DNA of 64,000 bases from Flavobacterium psychrolimnae (GCF_003312425.1 NZ_QNUX01000008.1:62001-126000); one strand, 5' to 3'. Shown: positions 17,112 to 25,995, numbered from the stretch's first letter. Program-made: numbers and translations. The notes: a model not told the origin generated them from the sequence alone.

Positions 17112-18194
17112 TTATTTCTTGTAAAAAGGTAATTTTACCACTTTGGCAGGAACATCATTTTTACGGATTCGGATAAAGATATCGCTTTCCAAGGCACTAT
17201 TTTCAACAGTTACATAACCCATTCCAATTCCTTTATTCATGGATGGCGACATCGTTCCCGAAGTTACAATCCCGATTACATTCCCTGAAGCATCTACAAT
17301 CTCGTAATCGTGTCTTGGCACAGCACGTTCTTGCATTTCAAATGCGACTAATTTTTTAGTAACTCCAGCTTCTTTTTGTTTTTTTAGATTTTCAGAATTC
17401 GTAAATTCTTTTGTGAATTTTGTGATCCATCCCAATCCAGCTTCCAGTGGAGAAGTAGTGTCGTTGATGTCATTTCCGTACAAACAAAAACCCATTTCCA
17501 ATCGCAACGTGTCACGAGCCGCAAGACCAATTGGCTTGATACCAAAAGCCGCACCCGCTTCAAAAACTTTATTCCAAATTTGTTCTACTTCTGAATTTTT
17601 ACAATAAATCTCAAAACCTCCAGAACCCGTATATCCTGTAGCCGAAATAATTACGTTTTCGATACCGGCAAAATCTCCCACTTCAAAATGGTAATATGGA
17701 ATCGCAGATAAATCTTTTGAAGTTAACGATTGCATTGCTTCAACCGCTTTTGGTCCTTGAATGGCCAATAATGAATAATCATCCGATAAGTTTTTCATCT
17801 CCACACCCAAATCATTTTGAGCCGAAATCCAATCCCAATCCTTGTCAATATTCGACGCATTTACGACTAATAAATACTGCTCGTCTTTCATTTTATAAAC
17901 CAGCAAATCATCCACAATTCCACCATCATTGTTTGGCAAACAAGAATATTGTGCTTTTCCAATAGTCAAAGTCGAAGCATCATTTGAAGTGACTTTCTGA
18001 ATCAATGCCAATGCATTTGGACCAGTAAGCAGAAATTCACCCATGTGAGAAACGTCAAAAACACCCACGGCATTGCGTACCGTTTCATGTTCCGCATTGA
18101 CTCCTTCATATAAAATAGGCATATTGTATCCGGCAAACGGAAGCATTTTTGCTCCCAAACTCTCGTGTATGTGCGTAAGCGCAGTATTTTTCAT
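17112..18194 (-). CDS. gcvT: Glycine cleavage system T protein (aminomethyltransferase)
   Basis: GcvT moves the methylene group from the aminomethyl-lipoyl H protein to tetrahydrofolate, releasing ammonia, in glycine breakdown. The 360-residue protein shows the family order: [28 protein letters not shown], the folate-binding region [40 protein letters not shown], and the C-terminal barrel with [16 protein letters not shown] segment. Length is standard. Neither gcvH nor gcvP is in the window. It heads a probable operon with the S41 protease, an unusual pairing with no obvious metabolic logic. Confidence 0.96.
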   Translation of the reverse strand: MKNTALTHIHESLGAKMLPFAGYNMPILYEGVNAEHETVRNAVGVFDVSHMGEFLLTGPNALALIQKVTSNDASTLTIGKAQYSCLPNNDGGIVDDLLVYKMKDEQYLLVVNASNIDKDWDWISAQNDLGVEMKNLSDDYSLLAIQGPKAVEAMQSLTSKDLSAIPYYHFEVGDFAGIENVIISATGYTGSGGFEIYCKNSEVEQIWNKVFEAGAAFGIKPIGLAARDTLRLEMGFCLYGNDINDTTSPLEAGLGWITKFTKEFTNSENLKKQKEAGVTKKLVAFEMQERAVPRHDYEIVDASGNVIGIVTSGTMSPSMNKGIGMGYVTVENSALESDIFIRIRKNDVPAKVVKLPFYKK

Positions 18195-18497
18195 TGTGTT
18201 TTTATATAAAATTTGAAGTCGCTAATTTATTGATTTTATTTCGGGTGACAAAGGCGGAGCCTAGCAAAGTTTCAAGATTCAAACGTTTTCGCAACAATCT
18301 GTACTGTAGGATTTATAATAAGTATTTTTAGGAGCTATTTCCTGCTATCCGCTTTATTCCCGCTTAACAAAAACTACGGCTAAAAAGCCTTCTTTTTCTA
18401 AAGCGGGAGATGCCGCTATTATCAGGGCTAGGAAATTTCGGTTCCATTAACGAATTTGTTTCCTATAAAATCCGTAATTTTAACCAAACAAATTTCC
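18195..18497. other. Intergenic region with repeat element
   Basis: A gap of about 300 nt between the divergent gcvT and NAD(P)HX dehydratase genes. The middle is an inverted-repeat element (18339-18438, listed separately). No promoter with both boxes is clear on either strand. Confidence 0.5.
18339..18438. repeat. Intergenic inverted-repeat element (dispersed Flavobacterium-type repeat)
   Basis: Outer arms ATTTCCT/AGGAAAT (18339-18345, 18432-18438) enclose imperfect arms GCTATCCGC...TTCCCGCTT and AAGCGGGA...GCCGCT, with a central hairpin GGCT-AAAA-AGCC (18380-18391). The layout (TATCCGC, hairpin, GATGCCGC) is shared with the element near 23680-23770. It encodes no protein. It looks like one of the dispersed non-coding repeats common between flavobacterial genes, from memory only. 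Confidence 0.55.
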
Positions 18498-19352
18498 ATG
18501 ACAAATCCTATTTACATAGACCAAAAAGAAATCCTGAAACGTTACAAACAACCTGATAAACATACACACAAAGGCATTCAAGGACACGCTTTGATTATTG
18601 GCGGAAGTTATGGCAAAATAGGAGCAGTGAGTTTATCTTCCAAAGCTTGCTTAAAAACTGGTTGCGGATTAGTCACCGTTTTTATTCCAAAATGTGGGTA
18701 CACAATTCTGCAAACTGCAATTCCCGAAGTTATAGTTCTTACAGATATTCAGGAGGAAATAATTTCTGATATTACTTTCGAAATTACACCACAGGCCATC
18801 GGAATTGGTCCGGGATTAGGTCAAGCCGTAGAAACCCAAAACGCATTGTATCAATTTTTGAAAACGAATAGAATTCCTTTAGTAGTAGATGCTGATGCAT
18901 TGAATATCATCTCCAAAAACAAAAAATTACTAGCTTTACTACAACCCAAAACGATCATTACCCCACATCCCAAAGAACTGGAACGATTAATTGGAAAATG
19001 GGATTCTGAAGAGGAGAAAATGAGGAAAGCAATCTCTTTCTCTAAACAATATCAAGTTATAATCGTGATGAAAGGCGCGCCAACTCAAATCATCGATGGC
19101 GAAACTGTCTATCAAAATACCACTGGAAATGCTGCGCTTGCAACCGCAGGAACTGGCGATGTTTTGACGGGAATGATTACCAGTTTGTTGGCACAATCCT
19201 ATGAACCTATAGCCGCTGCAATTCTTGGCGTGTATCTTCATGGTTTAACCGCTGATATTGCTTTACCGGAAACGGGCTATCAATCGTTCATCGCTTCAGA
19301 TGTTATTGCGAATATTGGGAAAGCCTTTTTGTCTTTAGAAAAATTGGAGTAA
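18498..19352 (+). CDS. nnrD: ADP/ATP-dependent NAD(P)H-hydrate dehydratase
   Basis: Repairs hydrated NADH/NADPH (NADHX) back to the normal coenzyme using ATP or ADP. The protein has the ribokinase-like YjeF C-terminal fold: [19 protein letters not shown] near the N-terminus, [36 protein letters not shown] and the signature [13 protein letters not shown] chose the ATG at 18498 ([13 protein letters not shown], 284 residues) because homologues start there; an in-frame ATG at 18456 would add 14 residues. Only the dehydratase domain is present; the epimerase half (NnrE), often fused, is not encoded here. Confidence 0.92.
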   Translation: MTNPIYIDQKEILKRYKQPDKHTHKGIQGHALIIGGSYGKIGAVSLSSKACLKTGCGLVTVFIPKCGYTILQTAIPEVIVLTDIQEEIISDITFEITPQAIGIGPGLGQAVETQNALYQFLKTNRIPLVVDADALNIISKNKKLLALLQPKTIITPHPKELERLIGKWDSEEEKMRKAISFSKQYQVIIVMKGAPTQIIDGETVYQNTTGNAALATAGTGDVLTGMITSLLAQSYEPIAAAILGVYLHGLTADIALPETGYQSFIASDVIANIGKAFLSLEKLE

Positions 19353-19388
19353 ATAACATTCTTAAATGAATTTTACACCACTTATTTG

Positions 19389-19396
19389 TAAGTTTG
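19389..19396 (+). promoter_or_regulatory. Possible -7 promoter box before the HipA-like gene
   Basis: TAAGTTTG matches TAnnTTTG, 34 nt before the ATG at 19430. It overlaps the alternative TTG start at 19394 and so argues against that start. No -33 TTG at proper spacing is seen. Confidence 0.4.
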
Positions 19397-19429
19397 TATC
19401 CAAGCAAAATTGCTTTATCCAATTCGATT

Positions 19430-20224
19430 ATGGAAAAAACACCCCATCTTAGAACCGTAAATGTTACGCGATACATCACTCCGCTGCGGGAAGGCGGTTC
19501 TTTGCCTGCGTTAGCTGAAGCCGATGATGATTTTAAATATGTATTGAAATTCAAAGGTGCCGGACACGGCGTAAAAGCCTTAATTGCCGAATTAATTGGC
19601 GGAGAAATAGCCCGTGTTTTAAACCTAAAAATGCCCGAACTCGTTTTTGCAAATCTCGACGAGGCTTTTGGACGGAGTGAAGCCGACGAAGAAATTCAGG
19701 ACTTGCTTCAAGGCAGCCAAGGACTTAATTTAGCTTTGCATTATTTATCAGGAGCCATAAATTTTGATCCTGTTGTCACGTTGGTTGATCCAAAACTGGC
19801 CTCGCAAATTGTTTGGTTGGATGCTTTTATTACAAACGTGGACAGAACGTTTAGAAACACCAATATGTTAATTTGGCATAAAGAATTATGGCTGATTGAT
19901 CACGGTGCCAGTTTTTATTTTCATCATTCTTGGACCAATTGGGAAAAGCATGCACAAAGCCCTTTTGCACTGATAAAAGACCATGTATTGTTGCCTCAGG
20001 CTTCTTTGTTGCCAGATACAGACGTAAATTTCAAAAAAATATTATCTGAGGATGTATTGCAAAATATCGTAAATCTGATTCCGGAAGTTTGGCTTAATTG
20101 GGAAGATACCGATGAAACTCCCGAAGCCATTCGGGAAGTCTATTTTCAGTTTTTAAGAACACGTTTGAACCATTCCGAAATTTTTATAAACGAAGCACAA
20201 AATGCAAGAAAAGCACTTATATGA
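19430..20224 (+). CDS. HipA-like kinase family protein (HipA_2 type)
   Basis: A 264-residue protein resembling the HipA-like kinase family (PF20613 type), shorter than classic HipA toxins (about 440). Kinase-like features: KYVLKFKGAGHG (N-lobe Lys), a catalytic-loop segment NVDRTFRNTN with Asp138 and Asn143, and LIDHGASF with the metal-binding Asp157 in place of DFG. It lacks HipA's N-terminal subdomain and there is no HipB-like antitoxin nearby. I start at ATG 19430; the longer TTG start at 19394 overlaps a promoter-like box. It overlaps the DUF3037 gene by 23 nt, so the two are translated together. Target is unknown. Confidence 0.85.
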   Translation: MEKTPHLRTVNVTRYITPLREGGSLPALAEADDDFKYVLKFKGAGHGVKALIAELIGGEIARVLNLKMPELVFANLDEAFGRSEADEEIQDLLQGSQGLNLALHYLSGAINFDPVVTLVDPKLASQIVWLDAFITNVDRTFRNTNMLIWHKELWLIDHGASFYFHHSWTNWEKHAQSPFALIKDHVLLPQASLLPDTDVNFKKILSEDVLQNIVNLIPEVWLNWEDTDETPEAIREVYFQFLRTRLNHSEIFINEAQNARKALI

Positions 20225-20585
20225 GTATGCCATAATCCGTGTTGTGCCAAGGGTAGAACGCGAAGAATTCCTCAATGTGGGTATTATTCTTTTTTGTAAA
20301 AAAGCAAAGTTTATTAAGGTTTTATATTCTGTTAATGATTCCAAACTCCAACTTTTTGCAGATGATTTGGATGTGGAACAACTGCATTTAAATGTAGAAG
20401 CATTTGCAAAAGTGGCTCATGGCGAAAAATCTGGCGGACCCATAGCGCAATTTGATATTCCATCGCGTTTTCGTTGGTTGACAGCACTTCGCAGTTCTGC
20501 CATTCAAACCTCAAGACCACATCCGGGTTTGTGTGATGATTTGGAACAAACCACACAACGGTTATTTGAGGAAATGGTATTGTAA
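20202..20585 (+). CDS. DUF3037 domain protein, partner of the HipA-like kinase
   Basis: A 127-residue protein with the DUF3037 pattern: YEYAIIRVVPRVEREEFLNVGIILFC at the start, a middle basic region, and RFRWLTALRSSAIQTSRPHPGLCDD near the end. Function of the family is unknown. Its start lies inside the end of the HipA-like gene (23-nt overlap, other frame), which implies coupled translation. The pairing of these two families recurs in bacteria as far as I recall, so a functional unit is likely: kinase plus modifier, or toxin plus neutraliser (inference). Confidence 0.87.
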   Translation: MQEKHLYEYAIIRVVPRVEREEFLNVGIILFCKKAKFIKVLYSVNDSKLQLFADDLDVEQLHLNVEAFAKVAHGEKSGGPIAQFDIPSRFRWLTALRSSAIQTSRPHPGLCDDLEQTTQRLFEEMVL

Positions 20586-20663
20586 ATAAATTTTAAAACT
20601 GTTGGAAAGTCATTTCTCAAAAACAAAATATTTTTTTGCAGACGACAATGGAATATTAAAAAA

Positions 20664-21854
20664 TTAAGAAACCTTATTCAGGTGACGTGCAAGATGCATC
20701 CCCATACTAAAGCAAGCTTGCAGCAGATAACCGCCAGTGGGCGCATCCCAGTCCAGCATTTCACCGATACAATAATTACTTTTTTTGTTTTTTAGTTGAA
20801 AATTTTCATCCACAGCACTCAGTTGAATGCCTCCTGTTGTGGATATGGCATCGTTCAAAAGGCTAGTATCGGTAATTTCTATAGGTAGTTTTTTTATGTT
20901 TTGCGCCAATAACTCCGGATTCAAATAAGTTTCTTTAGAAAGGTATTTTTTTAAAAGTCCAATCTGTGCGGAACTCAATTTTACTTCTTTCTGTAATGTT
21001 TCGCTGGTCTTTTTAAAGGTTGATTTTTTAATCTTTTGAAGCAAATCATCATAAAGTAAGGTTGGTTTCATATCCAAGAAAACTGTCGCTTTTTGTTGGC
21101 TCTCCAATTCCTCCCGTATTTGCGGACTAAGCGCATAAATAGCATTTCCTTCTAAACCAAAACGTGTGATTACCGCTTCGCCTTTTTGCTTTTTATTCAA
21201 ACAGCTAATCGCAATATTTTTAAGCGGACTGCCTTCATGTTCTAAAATAAAATCTTCCGGCCAATTCACACGATACGCACAATTTGAAGATTGAAAAGGA
21301 ACTACAGGAATACTTTGCATTTCAAATAAATCTAGCCAAGAACCATCAGAACCGGTGACTTTCCAGCTGCCTCCGCCCATAGCAAAAATGGTATAGTCGG
21401 ATTTTATAGTTGTATCGGTATTGAAAACAATATCTTTTTCATTTGTCCAACCTTTCCAAGTGTGTTGGTATTCAATCGCAACACCTTGCTTATTTAGAAC
21501 ATTTAGAATTGCGTTGAGAACAGTTATGGGTTTGATACCACTTTCAGGATACACGCGTTTGCTACTGCCGATGTAGGTTGGAATACCAATCGAATCAATC
21601 CAATGTCTAAAGTCTTCATTATCAAAATCAAGTAATGCTTTTTCCAGAAAATGAGGCGGTGTATAGCGCGCAATCAATTCCCCAATGGGTTCCGAATGCG
21701 TTAGGTTAAATCCTCCTTTTCCGGCCACCAGAAATTTCCTCCCTAGTGTTTTATTTTTCTCGTAAACAGTAACCTTGAATTTATTACAATCCAATAATGC
21801 AGCAAGTATAAGTGCTGCGGGTCCTCCTCCAATAATTGAAACTGATTTTTTCAC
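20664..21854 (-). CDS. HI0933/YhiN-family FAD-dependent oxidoreductase
   Basis: A 396-residue flavoprotein of the HI0933-like family (subgroup close to TIGR03862). The N-terminus has the Rossmann FAD motif SIIGGGPAALILAALL, then YEKNKTLGRKFLVAGKGGFNLTHSE, a family hallmark. The middle has FAMGGGSWKVTGSDGSW, and the C-terminus AISTTGGIQLSAVDENFQ and GEMLDWDAPTGGYLLQACFSMG. The natural substrate of the family is not established. It ends close to the converging DUF3037 gene (78 nt apart). Confidence 0.92.
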   Translation of the reverse strand: MKKSVSIIGGGPAALILAALLDCNKFKVTVYEKNKTLGRKFLVAGKGGFNLTHSEPIGELIARYTPPHFLEKALLDFDNEDFRHWIDSIGIPTYIGSSKRVYPESGIKPITVLNAILNVLNKQGVAIEYQHTWKGWTNEKDIVFNTDTTIKSDYTIFAMGGGSWKVTGSDGSWLDLFEMQSIPVVPFQSSNCAYRVNWPEDFILEHEGSPLKNIAISCLNKKQKGEAVITRFGLEGNAIYALSPQIREELESQQKATVFLDMKPTLLYDDLLQKIKKSTFKKTSETLQKEVKLSSAQIGLLKKYLSKETYLNPELLAQNIKKLPIEITDTSLLNDAISTTGGIQLSAVDENFQLKNKKSNYCIGEMLDWDAPTGGYLLQACFSMGMHLARHLNKVS

Positions 21855-21932
21855 AGTACAAAAGTAGACTTTGTTTTACCCGTAAACGCCGATATGGATT
21901 TTTTATTAACCAATGTATTTCTAAAAAAACAA

Positions 21933-21969
21933 AAAAGTGCTGTCCAAAATCATTTTGAACAGCACTTTT
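21933..21969 (-). terminator. Intrinsic terminator of the S10 peptidase gene
   Basis: An 18-bp stem (21933-21950 with 21952-21969) with one mismatch, a G-U wobble on the minus-strand RNA, and a tiny loop. A U-run follows on the minus strand. It lies 19 nt after the peptidase stop. Confidence 0.8.
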
Positions 21970-21987
21970 ATAAAAATTATACTAAAA

Positions 21988-23517
21988 CTAATATTTTGCC
22001 GATTCTCCCGCTTTAGGCAAGGATTGTTTTATAAATTGTCTGATATCTTCATTGGCAGTTTCCAAATCTACTTTTCGCAAATACATCATGTGTCCACTTC
22101 TGTAGCCTTTCCAGGACATTCGGTCATTTAGTCTTCCGCTTGGATCCATTTGCCACATGTTGTATTTCGAATTGAAATAATCGCAGGCGCCGTCGTAATA
22201 TCCGGATTGAACCATTACATGCAGATACGGATTTTGTGCCATCGCCTGACGCAGATTTTCCCCAGTCTTATCATTGGAATCGTCCCAAGGTCGCACAGAA
22301 CCAAACATATTGTATTTAAAATCGGTTTTGTAATTCAAATTATTGCGCAAGTACATATTGATGGCTGGAGTAAAGGAGTGCAACCAAGAAGTAAGTTCCG
22401 CATTAAAATCAGGTCCGTCGCCAGCCGCTTTGCGGTCAATTCCTTTGTAGCGCGAATCTAATCTACCAACAGTAAAACCTTGATCTCGCAACAATTCTTT
22501 CCAGAAATAATCATATGGCACATCTAAATTATTTTGTAAAACCACTTTCTCAGAAAGACCGGAATAGCGCGCTATTTTAGCAGCAATTTCTTTTCTTTTT
22601 TGGTCGTCTAATGCGCCTCCTTTGCTCATTGCGGGAAGCAATTCATTGATGGTAAAGTCTTCCACTTCAGGCAACATGGTAGTTAAATCTTTATTTTGCA
22701 AATCAGAAGGCAGCATTTTGTGATACCAAGCCGTTGCTGCAAAATATGGCAGTTTCAGTGCGGCTTCAGAGGCGACTCCGCGAGTGATTCCCAGTTCAGT
22801 TGGTGAAACTAAAATAACGCCGTTCAGGTACATCCATTCGCTGTTTTGTAATTCTAGCGCCAGTCCGGAAACGCGTGTAGTACCGTAACTTTCACCAATC
22901 AAATATTTTGGTGAAGCCCAACGATTCGTTCTGGATACAAATCCATTAATCCAGTCGGCGAGGTATTTAATGTCGGCATTTACGCCAAAGAATTTAGTAG
23001 TTGGTATTTCTTTACTCGTAGCTCTTGAATATGCGGTATTGACCGGATTTACAAAAACAATATCGGCAACATCCAAAATCGAATATGGATTCTCCTTGAT
23101 TCCATAAGGCTGTAACGGATATCCTTCATCGTCGATATTGATTAAACTTGGACCCGTATAGGCAATTTGCATCCAAACCGAAGCCGATCCTGGACCGCCA
23201 TTAAAAGAAATTACCAAAGGGCGGGCGGCACGATCTTTTACATCGGAACGTTCGTAATACGTGTAAAATAAACCCGCAATTGCTTTTCCGTCTTCGTCCC
23301 AAACGGGCATCGTACCAGTTGTAGCTTTATAGGACACTTTTTGACCTTTGATAGTCGTAGCATGTTCCGTTACCACTTGCGAATCCGGATTGAAAATAAG
23401 ATTTGCGGCTGAATTTTCTTCTTTTGGAGCGGCAGGTGTTGTAGCAGCTTTTTGTGGTTGGGCATGCAAAGCGGTAAAAAATCCAAGGAAGAGCAAGGAT
23501 AGTATTGTTTTTTTCAT
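21988..23517 (-). CDS. Secreted serine carboxypeptidase-like protein (peptidase S10)
   Basis: A 509-residue exported protein of the S10 family, which removes C-terminal residues. The start at 23517 (MKKTILSLLFLGFFTALHAQ) gives a clean signal peptide; a longer reading from 23661 would put 48 unlikely residues in front. Visible S10 features: SFNGGPGSASVWMQ (oxyanion), YLIGESYGTTRVSG with nucleophile Ser210, the Asp region VQSGYYDGACDYFNSKY, and the His in YRSGHMMYLR. An Ala/Pro/Lys/Glu-rich linker follows the signal peptide. Bacteroidota commonly have this type. It is transcribed alone. Confidence 0.92.
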   Translation of the reverse strand: MKKTILSLLFLGFFTALHAQPQKAATTPAAPKEENSAANLIFNPDSQVVTEHATTIKGQKVSYKATTGTMPVWDEDGKAIAGLFYTYYERSDVKDRAARPLVISFNGGPGSASVWMQIAYTGPSLINIDDEGYPLQPYGIKENPYSILDVADIVFVNPVNTAYSRATSKEIPTTKFFGVNADIKYLADWINGFVSRTNRWASPKYLIGESYGTTRVSGLALELQNSEWMYLNGVILVSPTELGITRGVASEAALKLPYFAATAWYHKMLPSDLQNKDLTTMLPEVEDFTINELLPAMSKGGALDDQKRKEIAAKIARYSGLSEKVVLQNNLDVPYDYFWKELLRDQGFTVGRLDSRYKGIDRKAAGDGPDFNAELTSWLHSFTPAINMYLRNNLNYKTDFKYNMFGSVRPWDDSNDKTGENLRQAMAQNPYLHVMVQSGYYDGACDYFNSKYNMWQMDPSGRLNDRMSWKGYRSGHMMYLRKVDLETANEDIRQFIKQSLPKAGESAKY

Positions 23518-23659
23518 AAAAGATTGGTTTGGGGCATTTTGATACCGTTTTTTGGATATAATTTTAACAGCACTAATATATTGCTTTTTAATAGAGTGGC
23601 AAAAAGTAGTAATCAGAATAGTAATTTCCAAAGTAGCAACCTTTTTTTGGCGTAACCCC

Positions 23660-23780
23660 AAAGCAGAAAATTCCCTTTTCTATTCCCGTATCTCCAACTT
23701 TGGGGTCGGGCTTTTGGCTGTATCCACGCTAAAAAGCGTGGGATGCCGCCGCAATCCCTTACGCGAGCTGCCAGAAGATT
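23660..23780. repeat. Intergenic repeat element, related to the one at 18339-18438
   Basis: A GC-richer island with a perfect hairpin CCACGCT-AAAA-AGCGTGG (23724-23741) flanked by GGCTGTATCC on the left and GGGATGCCGCCGCAATCCCTTACGCG on the right. The TATCC/hairpin/GATGCCGC layout matches the 18339 element. An 87-codon minus-strand ORF runs across it but has no protein-like composition. Confidence 0.55.
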
Positions 23781-23799
23781 AAACGAAATTTTCTTATCG

Positions 23800-24303
23800 C
23801 TAGATCTTCTTTTCTTCAAATAACATTTCCAATTGTTCCAAACAAGCGGTAATGCCTTGTTCAAAGCCCATTTCAATCATGGTTTCAATCTCTTTTTCAT
23901 CGGAATAAAACATCTTGAATTCGACCAAAGTCCCCGCATCAGTTGTGGTAAAAACAATTGTTCCTTTGGAAACCGGCAACGAAGTATTTACAGTTCCTTC
24001 TTCGTCACAAAAACTATCTTTAATTTCAAAACTTAAATGAGGTGTAATGGCTGTATAATCCATGCGTCCCCAATGTTTATCATTTTCAGGGCCCACCATG
24101 GCGTACAACCAATAACCTCCAACAGAAAAGTCCATCGATTTGGTTTCGGCTTTCCAGGGCTTTGGTGCCCACCATTGTTCTAATAATTCACTTTCGGTAA
24201 ACGCACGCCAAACTTTTTCAACCGGCGCAGAAAATGTTCTGGAAACCAGAATTGATTTTTCTTCTAAATCTTTTACAACAAGAGTTTTGGGAGTAGTTGC
24301 CAT
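23800..24303 (-). CDS. SRPBCC / AHSA1-domain protein
   Basis: A 167-residue protein of the AHSA1-like START/SRPBCC superfamily, a cavity-forming fold that binds hydrophobic ligands. It shows the family opening ILVSRTFSAPVEKVWRAFTESELLEQWWAPKPWKAE, FSVGGYWLYAMVGPENDKHWGRMDYTAI, and the C-terminal helix ETMIEMGFEQGITACLEQLEMLFEEKK. Length is typical. There is no sign that it acts on Hsp90. In Bacteroidota such genes are often single and of unknown ligand. No partner gene is adjacent. Confidence 0.92.
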   Translation of the reverse strand: MATTPKTLVVKDLEEKSILVSRTFSAPVEKVWRAFTESELLEQWWAPKPWKAETKSMDFSVGGYWLYAMVGPENDKHWGRMDYTAITPHLSFEIKDSFCDEEGTVNTSLPVSKGTIVFTTTDAGTLVEFKMFYSDEKEIETMIEMGFEQGITACLEQLEMLFEEKKI

Positions 24304-24658
24304 TTTATTGAGATTTAAAATTGATACTTATAAAATATTGATTCAGTTGCTATTCCTTTGATGTATAAAAGAAAAACGAACTATTAAAGTTAGTTTATTT
24401 TATTTAAAAAAATACCAGTTGAATGCAATTATTCAAAATTTAGAATTCCGAAAAATGGATCAAAAATAAACACAAAGAAACATAGAAAAAAAGATAAGTA
24501 TAGCCCAATGCTTGGGTTAACAAAGCTATGATTTACTACAAGTAAGTGAAACGCCTTCATAAAATATATGAAAACTATGAATCTATGTGTTTAAAAAAAA
24601 CTTGAATTGAACCTATGAAGTTAATAAGTTTAATTATTTGAAAATCAATAAATAAAAT
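24304..24658. other. Intergenic region of 355 nt with an inverted-repeat element
   Basis: No gene is seen. Most of the space between 24468 and 24592 is an imperfect inverted-repeat element with an inner hairpin, listed separately. The rest is AT-rich. Confidence 0.6.
24468..24592. repeat. Inverted-repeat element with inner hairpin, REP/MITE-like
   Basis: Outer 18-nt arms 24468-24485 and 24575-24592 match at 15 of 18 positions as inverted repeats (AAACACA..CATAG type). Inside is a hairpin CCCAA-TGC-TTGGG (24504-24516) set within ATAGC/GCTAT (24500-24504, 24525-24529). It carries no ORF. It looks like a short non-autonomous or REP-type repeat; copies elsewhere in the genome would confirm that. 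Confidence 0.5.
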
Positions 24659-25168
24659 TTATCTAATCTTTTTTTCTAAAACAATAAATTCCAAAGGCTC
24701 TTCCGTAATTGGAATATGAACATCGCTTGCGGGAAACGGTTCTTTTGCGCCAGTATCCTCATAACCGTTGCGTTTGTACCAAGCAATAAGTTCATCCCGA
24801 ACGGAAATCACTGTCATAACAATTTTTGGTAATCCCAATGCTTGCGCATGAATTTCTGCCTGCTGCAATAATTTTTTTCCAACGCCACTGTTTTGCAATT
24901 CCGGGGAAACGGTCAGCATACCTAAATACAATTCCTTCTCTTTTTCAACCAATAAAACACAACCTATAATTTGGTCGTTGTCCGTAAATTTCAGAACCGT
25001 ATTTTTTGGATTCAGAATCGTTTCTGATAATTCTTCCTCAGTCGTTCTAAGTCCATCTAAAATATTAGCCTCAGTAGTCCATCCTTTTTTAGAGGATTCC
25101 CCGCGATAGGCTGAATTAATCAAGGTATTTAATTGCGAAACGTTCTCTAGTGTTGCTTTTGTAATCAT
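24659..25168 (-). CDS. GNAT-family N-acetyltransferase
   Basis: A 169-residue acetyl-CoA-dependent N-acetyltransferase. The acetyl-CoA binding motif is LYLGMLTVSPELQNSGVGKKLLQQAEIHAQ (Q-x-x-G-x-G/K type), preceded by beta strand IIGCVLLVEKE and followed by IVMTVISVRDELIAWYKRNGYEDTG, which is motif B. Substrate is unknown. A possible -7 box TACCTTTG lies at 25204-25197 on the minus strand, about 30 nt upstream of the start, with a TTG at slightly short spacing (15 nt). Confidence 0.93.
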   Translation of the reverse strand: MITKATLENVSQLNTLINSAYRGESSKKGWTTEANILDGLRTTEEELSETILNPKNTVLKFTDNDQIIGCVLLVEKEKELYLGMLTVSPELQNSGVGKKLLQQAEIHAQALGLPKIVMTVISVRDELIAWYKRNGYEDTGAKEPFPASDVHIPITEEPLEFIVLEKKIR

Positions 25169-25411
25169 GTGAAGTAGTCTACGGTTTTGTGTTTTTCAAA
25201 GGTAGAAAAAACGAACTAACAATTACAGGTCCATTTCGTTCCTTTTTCGGTATAACTAGTTTTGTGATCAGCTTGTTTCTTTATTATTATCTAAACTTTT
25301 AATTTGGAAAAATACTAATTAAATAATTGATAATCAATATTTTGTATTTAATTAAATATTTTTTTTACCTTTAGATAAAGAAATAAATTCAACAATTTAA
25401 TAGTTACAATT

Positions 25412-25951
25412 ATGAAAAATTTAAATAGTATTTTGGTGATAATAATGGTTTGTGTATTAAACACAGCACCAATATTTGGGCAAACGACCGCCAAAAAGAA
25501 TAAAATTATTGCCGATAGCGAAACCGCAAAATCCGAATTTATAAAAAGTGATCCTTTGATGAAGGCACTTTTTGATAAAGCGTACGGTTATGCCATATTT
25601 CCTAATGTGGGCAAAGGCGGACTTGGTATAGGCGGAGCAGCGGGTAATGGAGTGGTTTATGAACAAAACAAAAGAATTGGTATGGCCAAGTTATCGCAAG
25701 TGAGCATAGGATTTCAGGCTGGAGGACAAGCGTATCGAGAAGTGATATTTTTTGAATCCAAAAATGAAATGGACCGATTTAAAGAAAGCCGATTCGAGTT
25801 TTCCGCACAAGCTTCAGCGGTAGCAGTAACCGAAGGCGCTTCGGCAAATGTAAAATATACCAATGGCGTGATGGTTTTCACCATGCAGAAAGGCGGACTC
25901 ATGTACGAGGAGTCAATTGGTGGACAGCAATTCAAGTTTAATAAATTGTGA
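25412..25951 (+). CDS. Secreted SYLF-domain (YSC84-like) lipid-binding protein
   Basis: A 179-residue protein with a signal peptide (about 1-24, ending IFGQ) followed by a SYLF/Ysc84 domain, a fold that binds membrane lipids. Typical features: FDKAYGYAIFPNVGKGGLGIGGAAGNGVVYE, then GFQAGGQAYREVIFFES, and the C-terminal GVMVFTMQKGGLMYEESIGGQQF. Length matches bacterial secreted members (about 180). Role in bacteria is not known. It is a single gene ended by a strong palindromic terminator. Confidence 0.92.
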   Translation: MKNLNSILVIIMVCVLNTAPIFGQTTAKKNKIIADSETAKSEFIKSDPLMKALFDKAYGYAIFPNVGKGGLGIGGAAGNGVVYEQNKRIGMAKLSQVSIGFQAGGQAYREVIFFESKNEMDRFKESRFEFSAQASAVAVTEGASANVKYTNGVMVFTMQKGGLMYEESIGGQQFKFNKL

Positions 25952-25958
25952 TACAACT

Positions 25959-25995
25959 AAAACGGCTGAGAAATTTCTCAGCCGTTTTGATTTTT
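25959..25995 (+). terminator. Intrinsic terminator of the SYLF gene
   Basis: A 30-nt perfect palindrome AAAACGGCTGAG-AAATTT-CTCAGCCGTTTT (25959-25988), followed by GATTTTT. It can also stop the converging membrane-protein gene. Confidence 0.9.

Noticed and set aside
21859..21866. TACTTTTG -7 box directly before the HI0933-like gene (minus strand)
   Set aside because: It would place the transcript start at the ATG itself, with no -33 box; likely chance.
23613..23876. 87-codon minus-strand ORF across the repeat element
   Set aside because: Runs through the non-coding repeat and the end of the AHSA1 gene; Trp/Arg-rich nonsense composition.
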